DNA from: Bacteroidia bacterium
Lineage (GTDB): Bacteria; Bacteroidota; Bacteroidia; SpSt-205
DNA: 64,000 nucleotides
Direction of reading: 5' to 3'
NCBI GenBank assembly: GCA_026003235.1
Contig: BPGW01000002.1
Span: 62,001 to 126,000, forward strand
In this document: in pieces, positions 32,859 to 42,754 of the stretch
Position numbering within the stretch: the stretch's first letter is position 1
Layout of the letters: each line of letters opens with the position of its first letter
Position numbers and translations under genes: made by a program
The notes under the pieces: generated by a model
What the model was told of the DNA's origin: nothing
Seen by the model: the letters and a program-made list of their open reading frames with translations, nothing else
Database searches by the model: none

Positions 32859-34682
32859 ATGGGCTGGCTGCGAGACCAGGTGCTGCGCCACGCCGACATC
32901 GTGGAGGTGGTGAGCCAGTACCCTCCCCCTCAAAAAGCGGGGCTCCAACTACTGGGCCCCTCTCCCCCTTCAAGCCCGAACGAACCCCCTCCTTCGCCGT
33001 GAGCCCCACCAAACAAATCTTCAAGTGCTTTGCCAGCGGTAAGGGCGGCGACGTAATCCGCTTCGTGATGGAGATGGAAGGGCTCTCCTACGGCGAAGCC
33101 CTCCGTAAGCTGGCCCAGAAGTACGGAATACCTCTCTCAGAGCCCGCTTCCCTTCGTGAGCGCCATGCGGAGCGGGAGCGTTACCTGGCCCTTTACCGCG
33201 CCGCCACGCAGTTTTATCAGCGTCAGCTGGCCGGTTCGCCGGCGGAAGCGTACTTACAGGCCCGCGGGCTGGACCCGGCCACCCCTCTCGGCCTACCAGC
33301 TGGGCTATGCCCCACCCGACGGCACCGCCCTAACCCGTTACCCTCCTCCAGCTGGGGTATGCCGAAGACCTGCTGGTTTCGTGGGGCCTCAGCCTGCGCA
33401 GCGAACGGGACGGCCGCCTTTATGACCGCTTCCGGGGCCGGGGTGATCTTCCCGCTTTTGGACGAGCAAGGCGAAGTGGTGGCTTTCGCAGGCCGGCTCC
33501 TGGCCGATCAGGCCGACCAGCCAAAGTACCTCAACTCGCCCGAAACGCCTTTTTACAACAAGTCCGAGCTGCTGTATGGCCTGCATGCTGCGCGCACAAC
33601 CCTGCGCAAAGGCCGCCCTGCCCTCGTAGTAGAGGGGTACATGGACGTGCTGGCCCTTCACCAGGCGGGGTTTCTGGAGGGGGTGGCCACCCTGTGGCAC
33701 AGCCCTTACGGAAGCGCACTTGGCGCGCCTGCGCCGCTACACCCGGGAGCTGGTGCTTCTTTACGATGCCGACGAAGCAGGGCAAGCGGCGGTTCAACGT
33801 GCCCTTTTGCCCGCCCTCCAAGCCGGGTTTTTCGTCCGGGTTTTGTCTCTGCCCGACGGCAAAGACCCTGATGAGTTCCTGCGCAGGCACAGCCCCGCTG
33901 ACTTGGAGGCGCTTCTGAAGGAGGCGGTGAGCTGGCCCCTGTACCTGGCCAGCCGGAGCGGCTCCAGCGCCGAAGCGCGCTACCACCTGCTTCGGCAGCT
34001 GGGCCAGCACCTCCAGGCTTTGCCTGACCCCTTCATGCGGCGGGCTTACGCCGAGGAAATCGCCGAGAAACTCCACATTCCTGTAGACTTCTGGGAGACC
34101 TACCAGAGTGTGAGCGCGGCCCCTTTGGTGCCCTTACCCCGACAAAGCCCTCGCATCACCGCCGAAAGGGAGCTGCTGCGCGTGGCCCTATCGTACCCCC
34201 AGCTGGTCTATGAGGGCATGCCCCTGTGGCAGTTTCTGGCCCAAGAGCTCCGCCTTTTCTCTTTTTCGGAAGCCCCAGCTGAAGAGGTACGGCAGGCTTT
34301 CTGCGGTTGGGAAGGCCCGGAACCCCCTGAAGCGGCCCAGCTGATGGAGACGCTTTCGCCCGAGGCCCAGGACTGGCTGGCCGAACTCCTCCTGGAGCGG
34401 TATAGGCTTAGCCCACACTGGCGCACCTGGGACGATAGCCCCCTCCAGGAAGACCCTCTCCAAGTCCTTGAGACCAACCTCACCTTGCTCCACCTCCATC
34501 ACCTTCAGTCCCTCCTGGAAGAAAACCTCCGCTATCTGGAGGGCATGGCCCCAGACGAAGCCGCCTACCAAGAACACTTAGCCGTTCACCAGGTGCTGGT
34601 GGAGCAGCGCACAGAACTGGCTCATCGCCAAGGGCTTATTTTGCCTTATCGCAAGGCTTCGCCGGGGGAGGGCTCTACGTAA
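32859..34682 (+). pseudogene. dnaG: DNA primase, broken by six apparent single-base insertions
   Basis: Replicative primase. The N-terminus (LRDQVLRHADIVEVVSQY), fold after the zinc region (IFKCFASGKGGDVIRFVMEMEGLSYGEALRKLA), Toprim core (ALVVEGYMDVLALHQAG, LLYDADEAGQAAVQRALLPAL, DGKDPDEFLRR) and C-terminal helicase-binding region are all recognisable but in different frames. Removing one base at each of about 32939, 32954-32960, 33282, 33341, 33440 and 33695 restores one chain. Three of the four usual zinc ligands are absent (SPFK for CPFH, CFASG for CFGCG). An essential gene, so sequence error is likely. Confidence 0.82.
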
Positions 34683-35472
34683 GCTGGGCTTGCTGGATCA
34701 CTTCCAGCAGGGCGCGATGGGCCCACTCGCCGCCGGCTACGATGCTACGGCCCCAGAGGTAATCGGTTCCCCCCCGGAAGTCCGTGACTTGTCCTCCTGC
34801 TTCTCGGACCAGCAGGCTCCCCTGCGGCCACATCCCAGGGGTTGAGGTCCATCTCAAAAAACACATCAAGGCGGCCGGCGGCCACATACGCCAGGTCCAG
34901 CGCCGCCGATCCGAGCCGACGAAGCCCCCCAAACCGTCGCATCACTTCGTTTAGGGCGGTGAAGTACCGTTCGGCCCGCTCCGGATCCCGGTACATGAAG
35001 CCCGTCACCACCAGAAGCTTGTCCGGGTCGGTGGTGGAGCTGACTTGCAAGCGCTCCTCACCGAGGAAGGCACCTTGGCCATGCACCGCCCAGAAAGTCT
35101 CGTGCTGGGGCACGGCATACACCACCCCCCACTATGGGGTTTCCCCCGATGCAGAAGCGCTACGCTAATGCCGAAAAGGGGTAGACCGTGCACAAAGTTC
35201 TTGGTGCCGTCAAGCGGGTCGATCACCCATACCAGTTCTCGCTCGCGATCGTTTTGGCCGCTCTCTTCCAAAACGAAGCCTGCTTCGGGTAGGAGGCGGG
35301 CGCAGGCTTCTTGGAGGCGAGCTTCGGCGGTGCGGTCTACGTAAGAGACGGGGTCTCGGGCGGTTTTGTATTCGGCGGCGCTGCGCGAAAAGTGGTGAAA
35401 CTCCTCCCGCAAGTAAGCGCCTACCTTGTGGATAGCCTGGAAGAGCGCCGGTAGCGCAATGACCGTGTCCAT
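34675..35472 (-). pseudogene. suhB: inositol monophosphatase family protein, three apparent insertions
   Basis: Magnesium-dependent phosphatase of the SuhB/IMPase family. Motifs are present across three frames: WVIDPLDGTKNFVHG near the middle, then YAVPQHETFWAVHGQGAFLGEERL, and LNPWDVAAG with the metal-binding Asp. One extra base in each of C4 (35136-35139 on the + strand as G4), C6 (35125-35130) and C4 (34819-34822) explains the breaks. Start ATG 35472; it overlaps lnt by 52 bases and dnaG by 8. Confidence 0.8.
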
Positions 35473-37049
35473 AGTCCCAGGGCAAAGATACCGAGCAGCA
35501 GGAGGCCGCTTTCGCCCCAGCGGTGGTAGGGGGTGGCGGGGGCTTGCGGCACCAAGACTGCGGAAAGGCTTCCTCGGGTGTCGTAGGGCAAGGCGGAGAG
35601 AGGCTGACCTTCGGCGGTGAGGCAGGCCGAAACGCCCGTGTTAGCGCTGCGTACCGCGGGCACACCCAGCCCCTGCGCCACAAGCTGCCCATACCTGTAG
35701 TGCTGCCAGTAGCCAGAGCTTTCTTTCCACCAGCCGTCGTTCGTGAGGATCGCCAGGAGGGCCGGCTTGGGAGGCAGCCGCCGGCGCAGATCATGGGCAA
35801 AGATGCTCTCATAGCACACCGCCACCGCCACAGGTAGATCGTCGGGGTAGAGAGATAGAGCCTGTTGGGTGTCAGGCTTGCCTAAGTGGCCAAAAGCGCC
35901 TCCCAGATCTATCTGCCAGCTGCGCAGGAAGGTGAAAACTTCCAGGTAAGGCGCTCTTTCCACGAAGGGCACCAGGCGCGCCTTGATGTGCACGAAGAAG
36001 GTGTCTGGCCGCAGCAAAAGGGCTGCGTTGTAGAGTTCGTAGCCGCCTCCTTCCGGCATAGGCCTGGCCGAAGCGGGAAGCCGGCTCCCAGGAGGGAAGT
36101 ACCGGTACCCCGTCACACCCAGCAGCAGGTTGACCTTATGGCGCTCTACATAGCGCCAGAACGGCCTGAGCCAGGGCTCTTGCCGGGGATGGTCCAAGCT
36201 TACCGGCAGGGGAATAGCCGTTTCTGGGCCGACGATCAAACTGCCTTGGGGGGGAGCCCACGGCAGCAGCCGCTCTACTATTTTGACCTGCGAATCAGGC
36301 GGCAGCTCGGAAAATTTGGCGTAGGGGTCTATGTTGGGCTGGAGGGCCCAGACGGTCCGAGGGGCGTCCACCGATCTCTGCAGCCAGTCTATATGCGCCA
36401 GCGCAGGAAGCCCCCCTATCCATACCAGCCCCGCTATGAAGCGGCTCCAGCGCCCTCCAACAGGCAAGCCTGGGCTGACCATAGCCACCCCTATGAGCGT
36501 CCACGCAGAGAGGCCTACCGGTCCGACGAGGCGAACCATAGCCCCCCAGAAAGGCCATTCGCTCCAAGCAAACCCTAAGGTGAGCCAGCTCCAGGTAAGC
36601 TCCCACCGGAAGTGCAGGTATTCAAAAAGCGCCCAGAGGGGGATGAAAAGCCAAGGGGAAGGCTCCTGGCCTAATCGTCGGCTGAGGGTCCGCCAAGCCC
36701 AGAAAGGCAGGAGCATGAGAAGCGGGTTGGTCAAGATAGCGGCGGCGCCGGCCACCAGACTCAGCAGGCCTTCTTGGAGGTCGGGGGCGCTGAGGGTCGT
36801 CAGCAGGAGCCAATAGCACCCCACGAGATTCCATAAAAGAAGGGCTCCATACAGATGGCGGTAACGGAGGCGGCTATTCCACAACAGGGGCCACGCTGCC
36901 CACAGCAGCCAAGGAAGGGAAACTGGGGGGAAAGCAAGCCCCAGCAGCGTGCCGCTTAGGAGGGCCGCTTTACGGGGGGAGGCGGTAGGTAGGTCCTGCC
37001 ACCAAGAGAACCACCTCGCCACGGGGAGGGTGAGCCGCATAGTGCGCAT
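35421..37049 (-). CDS. lnt: apolipoprotein N-acyltransferase
   Basis: 542 residues. Lnt adds the third acyl chain to lipoproteins. The N-terminal half has about six membrane spans; the periplasmic nitrilase-like domain carries the catalytic Glu (GPETAIP), Lys (KARLVPF) and Cys (AVCYESIF), with NDGWW following. It is uninterrupted although its neighbours on both sides are broken. The start (ATG 37049 or 37040) overlaps the end of rsmI, consistent with an asnC-rsmI-lnt-suhB operon. Confidence 0.9.
   Translation of the reverse strand: MRTMRLTLPVARWFSWWQDLPTASPRKAALLSGTLLGLAFPPVSLPWLLWAAWPLLWNSRLRYRHLYGALLLWNLVGCYWLLLTTLSAPDLQEGLLSLVAGAAAILTNPLLMLLPFWAWRTLSRRLGQEPSPWLFIPLWALFEYLHFRWELTWSWLTLGFAWSEWPFWGAMVRLVGPVGLSAWTLIGVAMVSPGLPVGGRWSRFIAGLVWIGGLPALAHIDWLQRSVDAPRTVWALQPNIDPYAKFSELPPDSQVKIVERLLPWAPPQGSLIVGPETAIPLPVSLDHPRQEPWLRPFWRYVERHKVNLLLGVTGYRYFPPGSRLPASARPMPEGGGYELYNAALLLRPDTFFVHIKARLVPFVERAPYLEVFTFLRSWQIDLGGAFGHLGKPDTQQALSLYPDDLPVAVAVCYESIFAHDLRRRLPPKPALLAILTNDGWWKESSGYWQHYRYGQLVAQGLGVPAVRSANTGVSACLTAEGQPLSALPYDTRGSLSAVLVPQAPATPYHRWGESGLLLLGIFALGLWTRSLRYRRSSRLSTR
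35483..35490 (-). promoter_or_regulatory. -7 box TATCTTTG for suhB
   Basis: Exact TAnnTTTG inside the 3' end of lnt, 10 bases before ATG 35472. Confidence 0.5.
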
Positions 37050-37664
37050 AGAGCTCGGCTAAGGTACCGCGTCGCACCTCTTCGTGCCGTTTGGTCAGCT
37101 CGCGCGCTACGCAGCCTACTCGATCGGGGCCCCAGGCCTCTTGCAGCAGCGCTAAGGTCCGCACCAAGCGGGGTAGGGGCTTCGTACCAGATTAGCGTGC
37201 GGTCTTCTGCCTCCAGGCGCCTGAAGGTAGATTCGCTGGCCTTTGCGAGGGAAAAACCCCTCAAAGGCAAAGCGATGGGCTGGCAGGCCGCTTGCAATAA
37301 GCGCCGTCACGAAGGCGGTAGGACCCGGCAGTACGTAGACGGGCACACCTCGGCGGTAGGCCTCCTGGATAGGCAAGTAGCCGGGGTCGCTGATGCCGGG
37401 CATCCCGCTATCGGTGAGGAGGCCTACCTGCCAGCGAGCTGCGGCCGCTTCAGCAAAGAGCTTCTCCAATACACGGTGCTCATTATGGGCATGAAGGGCA
37501 CGCAGAGGGCCCGAGCCGGCAGCCGGTAATGGTGCAAAAGCTTCCGGGCTTGGCCGCGTGTCCTCACACCACAGCACATCCACCTTTTCCAAAACCTCCA
37601 GGGCCCGCAGCGTGAGGTCTGCAAGGTTACCGATGGGGGTGGGGATCACCCACAAACCCAGCAC
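36970..37664 (-). pseudogene. rsmI: 16S rRNA (cytidine1402-2'-O)-methyltransferase, two apparent insertions
   Basis: Tetrapyrrole-methylase-fold enzyme modifying C1402 of 16S rRNA. The N-terminal VIPTPIGNLADLTLRAL, CEDTR, LTDSGMPGISDPGYL and LPGPTAFVTALIASGLP motifs are in the first frame. LEAEDRTLIWYEAPT and CVARELTKRHEEVRRGTL continue in two others. One extra base near 37218-37221 and one in G4 at 37170-37173 account for both breaks. Start GTG 37664, 6 bases after the asnC stop. Confidence 0.82.
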
Positions 37665-37670
37665 CGGCGC

Positions 37671-38183
37671 TTACTTTTTACTGGAGGCGCCGCGCCGCTT
37701 TTTGGAGGCTGAAGGGGTTTCTACCTTCGGGATAGGAACCCCCCGATCAATGGGCTTGTCCAGCACGATCTGCACTTCGCTGCGGTCGGCCTTGAGCGTC
37801 TGGCTGAAAAACTGCAGCAGCTCATGTAGGTCTTGCACCTGTCGAAGGTAGGCGTATACGATGAGGTTAAATTCCCCACTTAGCACGTGGACGGTGCTGA
37901 TCTCGGGGCGGCTTTCCAGGAGTTTGAGGGCTGCCGGCACATCAGAAACATGCAGCCTTACCGCCACCTCCAGTGAATACCCTAATTTTTTTGGGTCCAG
38001 CACCAACCGGGCCCCCTTGATCACACCCCACTCTTTCAGCCTTTGAGAGCGTAGGGTAAATCGTCCCTACGGAGATGCCCAGGCTTTCCTTGAGCTTTGA
38101 GTATGACTCTTGCGGGGTTTTCTGCCAGTCAAAGCCAGGATCTGGTGATCCAGTGCGTCCATCTGTTCTCGTCGCCGTTTCAT
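37671..38183 (-). pseudogene. Lrp/AsnC-family regulator with frameshifted HTH region
   Basis: The intact C-terminal frame (37671-38024) is a RAM/AsnC ligand-binding domain. Upstream, an AsnC-type helix-turn-helix (MDALDHQILALL, then SYSKLKESLGISVGTIY, then QRLKEWGVIKGARLVLDP) is recoverable when one base is removed near 38129, 38112-38117 and 38054-38056. It probably regulates amino-acid or respiratory genes. Start ATG 38183 or 38162. A low-complexity basic tail ends the protein. Confidence 0.75.
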
Positions 38184-38227
38184 ACGGTTTTTGGGTTGGG
38201 TTTAGGCAGAAAACAAAAATGCCGGTG

Positions 38228-38235
38228 CAAAGTTA
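38228..38235 (-). promoter_or_regulatory. -7 box TAACTTTG for the asnC-rsmI-lnt-suhB operon
   Basis: Exact TAnnTTTG, 44 bases before ATG 38183, giving this operon a short leader unlike most genes in the window. Confidence 0.6.
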
Positions 38236-38333
38236 CGATTTTCCTTTCATGCGCAAGTCGGCAGTTTTTTGAGGGTGGGCTCTGCTGGAACCTTCAGCGG
38301 GGTAGGCAAGGGCAGTGAGTGCACCCTTTTCTG

Positions 38334-38341
38334 TAGCTTTG
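38334..38341 (+). promoter_or_regulatory. -7 box TAGCTTTG for pckA
   Basis: Exact TAnnTTTG, 4 bases before ATG 38346. Confidence 0.72.
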
Positions 38342-38345
38342 GGGC

Positions 38346-39938
38346 ATGTTTCCTCTGGTAAGCGAGCCACGCCGCAGTAACCTTACAGACAAGGTGTACG
38401 CCAATCTCTCGCCGGCCGAGCTGATTGAGCACACCCTTCGGGCAGGACTGGGCGCCTTAGCCGATAGTGGGGCGCTTGTCGTACACACCGGCGAGTTCAC
38501 AGGCCGGGCCCCCAAAGATAAGTTCGTCGTGTGGGACGCCTTCACCGAGAACCTCATCTGGTGGGGTGAAGTCAATAATCCCCTCCCAGCCGAGAAGTTT
38601 GATTGGCTCTATCAGCGTGTGCGAGCCTACCTCCAAAACAAAACCCTCTACCTGCGGGATGTGTACGCCGGCGCCCGCGAGGCGTATCGCCTGCGCATCC
38701 GTGTTATCAACGAACTGCCCTGGCATAACCTCTTTGCTCATCATCTTTTTATTGAACCCACCGAAGAAGAGCGCGAGCGCTTTGAACCGGACTACACCCT
38801 GATTGTGGTACCAGGTTTCCGGGCAGAGCCTGCCATAGACGGCACCCGCCAGCACAATTTTACCGTGCTCAACTTTTCCCGGCGGCTAATTCTGATTGGA
38901 GGCTCAGCCTACGCAGGCGAAATGAAAAAGAGCGTCTTCACGCTGCTCAATTACCTGCTTCTTCAGCGGGGGGTGATGCCTATGCATTGCTCAGCCACAA
39001 TGGGTAAAGCCGGCGATGTGGCGCTCTTTTTTGGCCTTTCCGGTACGGGCAAAACAACCCTCTCCGCCGACCCTGAGCGGCACCTCATCGGCGACGATGA
39101 GCATGGGTGGGATGACGAAGGCATCTTCAACTTTGAGGGGGGCTGCTACGCCAAATGCATCAACCTTTCCCCTGAAAAAGAGCCGCAAATTTGGAAGGCC
39201 CTTCGCTGGGGGGCCTTGGTGGAAAATGTGACTTTCTACCCCGGCACTCGCCGCATCAACTTTGATGACGCCAGCATCACCGAAAACACCCGGGCCGCTT
39301 ATCCGCTCTCTTATATAGAGGGGGCTATCCTTCCCTCCGTAGCGCCGCATCCCAGTCATATCTTCCTGCTGACGGCGGATGCTTTTGGGGTCTTGCCGCC
39401 TATCGCTCGCCTCACCAAAGCCCAGGCTATGTACCACTTCCTTTCGGGCTACACGGCCAAAGTCGCCGGTACCGAGGCGGGCATCAAAGAACCCCAAGCC
39501 ACCTTCTCAGCGTGTTTTGGGCAAGCGTTTCTGCCCCTGCATCCCACCCGTTATGCGGAGCTTTTCGGCCAAAAGCTTGAACGCCACGCCGTCCAAATCT
39601 GGCTGGTCAACACCGGCTGGACAGGGGGTCCGTATGGGGTAGGCCGGCGAATGCCCCTTCCCTACACCCGTAAAATGATCCACGCCGCCCTCCAAGGCCA
39701 CCTGGATAAGGTCTCTTATGTGACGGAGCCTTTCTTTGGGCTGCAGGTGCCCACCGAGGTGCCCGGCGTGCCTTCCGAAATCCTGTGGCCGCGCAATACC
39801 TGGCCTGATCCCACCCAGTACGACAAACAAGCTGCCCACCTGGCGCATCTCTTCCGCCAAAACTTTGAGAAATACCGCGACTTTGCTTCCGAAGAGATCC
39901 GCAGCGCCGAACCGAACCCTGCGGCTGTGATGGGCTAA
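38346..39938 (+). CDS. pckA: ATP-dependent phosphoenolpyruvate carboxykinase
   Basis: 530 residues, full length. It interconverts oxaloacetate and PEP using ATP/ADP in gluconeogenesis. The kinase-1a P-loop GLSGTGKTTLS, kinase-2 segment LIGDDEHGWDDEGIFNFEGGCYAK and TGEFTGRAPKDKFVV are intact. The stop TAA shares its last A with the uvrA start, so pckA, uvrA and the next gene form an operon. Leaderless-type promoter directly upstream. Confidence 0.97.
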   Translation: MFPLVSEPRRSNLTDKVYANLSPAELIEHTLRAGLGALADSGALVVHTGEFTGRAPKDKFVVWDAFTENLIWWGEVNNPLPAEKFDWLYQRVRAYLQNKTLYLRDVYAGAREAYRLRIRVINELPWHNLFAHHLFIEPTEEERERFEPDYTLIVVPGFRAEPAIDGTRQHNFTVLNFSRRLILIGGSAYAGEMKKSVFTLLNYLLLQRGVMPMHCSATMGKAGDVALFFGLSGTGKTTLSADPERHLIGDDEHGWDDEGIFNFEGGCYAKCINLSPEKEPQIWKALRWGALVENVTFYPGTRRINFDDASITENTRAAYPLSYIEGAILPSVAPHPSHIFLLTADAFGVLPPIARLTKAQAMYHFLSGYTAKVAGTEAGIKEPQATFSACFGQAFLPLHPTRYAELFGQKLERHAVQIWLVNTGWTGGPYGVGRRMPLPYTRKMIHAALQGHLDKVSYVTEPFFGLQVPTEVPGVPSEILWPRNTWPDPTQYDKQAAHLAHLFRQNFEKYRDFASEEIRSAEPNPAAVMG

Positions 39939-42754
39939 TGCGCACCCCCTCGGAAACCATCCGCATCGTCGGGGCGCGTCAGCACACGCTCAAAAACATC
40001 ACCGTAGAACTGCCCCGCCATAAGCTCACCGTGTTGTGCGGGTGGAGCGGCTCGGGTAAGACCACCTTGGCTTTTGATACCTTATATGCCGAGGGGTTCA
40101 GCGCCTACGTTGAGAGTTTGAGTACCTACATCCGGCAGTTTTTGCCCCGCATGCCCCGGCCTGAGGTGGACCGCATAGAAGGCCTGGCGCCCGCTATCGC
40201 CCTCCAGCAAAACCGCTTCGTGGGGGGCTTTCGTTCTACCGTGGCCACACTCAGCGAACTTTACCCTTACCTGCGGCTTCTCTTTGCCCGGGCAGGTACG
40301 CTCTTCTCTCCCGTAAGCGGACGAGTCGTAGAACGCTCCACCTTAGAAGATGTGCTGGCGTTCCTCTTGCAGCAGCCAGAGGGTACCGAGGCCTGGATTT
40401 TGCGCCCTTTCCCCCTCCAGGCAGGCGAAAACCCCCTCCAGAAAGCCGAAAAGCTCACCGCAGAGGGGTATGACCGCTTCTACTGGAAGGGGGACCTCTA
40501 CGAATGGCCCGACTTTCCTGCCGACCCTGACCCCCAAGATCTATTCATCGTCGTGGACCGGGTCTTCCTTGACCCCGCCGAAGGGGAACTGCGAGCCCGC
40601 CTACGCGAAAGCCTGGAAGAAGTCTGGTATGCCCACGAAAGGCAAGTCTGGCTCTACCTGGAAGGAAAAGGGGAATTTTACTTCTCAGGGCAGCTTTATG
40701 CCGACGGCTACACTTTTCGTGAGCTGACGCCAGAGCTCTTCAACTACCTGAGCTCGTATGGGGCCTGCCCCACTTGCCAAGGAAGGGGGCGCAGCCTGAG
40801 CCTTTACGAAAAAGCCGTCATCCCTGACCCTCGCCGAACCCTGCGTACCGGCCTCGTAGAGCTGTGGGAACTGCCTGTCATGGCCGAGTACAAAGCCCGT
40901 TTCCTGGAGGCAACCGCAGGTTTGATAGATCCGGACCAGCCTTATTACGCTTATACGGCGCAGGAGCGCAGACTCTTGTGGTGGGGCGATGCCTTCAAAG
41001 GCATTGAGGGGATCTTTCCTTCTTTTCTGGCGGTGCTTCAGAGTCGCCGCGTCCCCCGTGACTTGTATCGCTTCCAGGGGGAGGGGCCCTGCCCTGCGTG
41101 TGAAGGGTCCCGCCTACATGGGGACACCCGCTGGGTGCGCATCGCCGGACGCAGCCTGCCCGAACTCTTTTCCTTCACCCTGGAGGAATTCGCCGCTTGG
41201 CTTGACCGCATAGATTTACCTGAGCCTCGCCGTACGATTGCGGCGCCGCTGCTGAAAGAGCTGCGATACCGCACAGCTTTGCTGCTGGAGGTGGGGCTGG
41301 GCTACCTTTCATTGGGGCGGCCAGGCGAAACCCTCTCAGGTGGGGAAAGCCAGCGCCTTCAGCTGGCTACGGTCCTGGGCAGTGCCCTCACCGGCGCTAT
41401 CTATGTGCTGGATGAGCCCACCATCGGCCTTCATCCACGCGACACCCATCGCCTCCTGCAAGTGGTCAAAAAACTCCGTTCCGCCCCCAACACCGTCGTC
41501 GTCGTAGAGCATGACGAAACTTTCCTCCGCGAGGCCGATTACCTTATTGAGCTGGGACCCAAAGCCGGCGAAGAAGGCGGCCAGGTGGTATTTGCCGGCA
41601 CCTTTGAAGAGCTGATGCAAGCCGATACCCACACCGCACAGGCCCTCCGGCGTCCGCCACCCCCTTTACCCAAACCCCGCTCCTTCCCCAAAAAAGCTTT
41701 CTTGCGCCTGGAGGGCGCCTGCCTCCACAACTTGAAAAACATCACCGTTTCTTTTCCCGTTCAGGCGCTTTCTGTGGTGACGGGCGTAAGCGGCTCCGGC
41801 AAAACGACGCTGGTGTCGCACCTGCTGGCGCCTCTCTTGATGGAGGGGGACTTTCCCCGCGGCCAACCAGGCGTCCATGAAGTGCATCACCCCGACCAAG
41901 GCTATACCTACCTGCGCCTGGCCCTGCCAGGCCAGCACGTGGAGGGGGTAGAACTGCTGTCGCAGCAGCACCTTACCCGTAACCGCCGTTCGCTCATCGC
42001 TACCCTCAGCGGCGCCTACGATTACATCCGAGAGCTGTTTGCCCGCGCCAGCGAAGCCGAAGGCCAAGCTATCCCAGCCAGCTACTTCTCCTTCAATGTG
42101 GAGGGAGGGCGCTGTGAAACCTGCCAAGGAGAAGGGGTTATCGTGAAAAGCATGCAATTTCTGGCAGATATTCGCCTGCCCTGCCCGACTTGCGGAGGAA
42201 AAAGATTTCAGCCTTTCGTTTTGCAGGTCAAGGTTCAGGGCAAAAATATTAGCGATGTCTTAGCCCTCACGGTGGATGAAGCGTATGCGTTCTTTGCGGC
42301 TTTACCTGGGCTGGAGAGGCGGCTTCAAACGGGCATGCTGGAGGCGCTGCAGCCCCTGAGAGAAGTGGGGTTAGGCTACCTCAAGCTGGGGCAAAGTACG
42401 GTGGAGCTGTCGGGCGGCGAAGCGACCCGCCTCAAGCTCATCCGGTACTTGCGCTCGGAGAGCCGGCCTACGGTCTTTCTGATAGACGAGCCCACGACCG
42501 GCCTTCACTTTGACGATGTAGAAAAGCTCCTGAAAGCCTTCCGGCGGTTAGTCCAGCAAGGTCACACCCTCATCGTGATAGAACACAACCTGGACTTCAT
42601 AGCGCAGGCAGATTGGGTGGTAGACCTGGGACCTGAAGGGGGCAGCCAGGGCGGCCAGCTCCTCTACGAAGGCCCTGTCCAAGGCCTTCTTTCTCATCCG
42701 ACAAGTTACACGGCAGCGGCCTTGCGAGAAAAGTATGCGCATAGCCCTTTTTGA
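39938..42754 (+). CDS. uvrA: excinuclease ABC subunit A
   Basis: 938 residues. UvrA recognises DNA lesions in nucleotide excision repair. Two ABC ATPase modules are present: Walker A sequences GWSGSGKTTL and GVSGSGKTTL, signatures LSGGESQRLQLA and LSGGEATRLKL, and DEPT Walker B motifs. Zinc-type Cys pairs are present at CPTCQGRG/CPACEGSR and CETCQGEG/CPTCGGKR. The usual Cys-Pro-x-Cys-Gly after the first insertion is SPVSG here. It starts on the last base of pckA and overlaps the next gene by 20 bases. Confidence 0.96.
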   Translation: MRTPSETIRIVGARQHTLKNITVELPRHKLTVLCGWSGSGKTTLAFDTLYAEGFSAYVESLSTYIRQFLPRMPRPEVDRIEGLAPAIALQQNRFVGGFRSTVATLSELYPYLRLLFARAGTLFSPVSGRVVERSTLEDVLAFLLQQPEGTEAWILRPFPLQAGENPLQKAEKLTAEGYDRFYWKGDLYEWPDFPADPDPQDLFIVVDRVFLDPAEGELRARLRESLEEVWYAHERQVWLYLEGKGEFYFSGQLYADGYTFRELTPELFNYLSSYGACPTCQGRGRSLSLYEKAVIPDPRRTLRTGLVELWELPVMAEYKARFLEATAGLIDPDQPYYAYTAQERRLLWWGDAFKGIEGIFPSFLAVLQSRRVPRDLYRFQGEGPCPACEGSRLHGDTRWVRIAGRSLPELFSFTLEEFAAWLDRIDLPEPRRTIAAPLLKELRYRTALLLEVGLGYLSLGRPGETLSGGESQRLQLATVLGSALTGAIYVLDEPTIGLHPRDTHRLLQVVKKLRSAPNTVVVVEHDETFLREADYLIELGPKAGEEGGQVVFAGTFEELMQADTHTAQALRRPPPPLPKPRSFPKKAFLRLEGACLHNLKNITVSFPVQALSVVTGVSGSGKTTLVSHLLAPLLMEGDFPRGQPGVHEVHHPDQGYTYLRLALPGQHVEGVELLSQQHLTRNRRSLIATLSGAYDYIRELFARASEAEGQAIPASYFSFNVEGGRCETCQGEGVIVKSMQFLADIRLPCPTCGGKRFQPFVLQVKVQGKNISDVLALTVDEAYAFFAALPGLERRLQTGMLEALQPLREVGLGYLKLGQSTVELSGGEATRLKLIRYLRSESRPTVFLIDEPTTGLHFDDVEKLLKAFRRLVQQGHTLIVIEHNLDFIAQADWVVDLGPEGGSQGGQLLYEGPVQGLLSHPTSYTAAALREKYAHSPF

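Noticed and set aside
32859-34682. Programmed frameshifting or a split primase
   Set aside because: Six breaks, all explained by one extra base, are too many for recoding, and neighbouring genes show the same defect.
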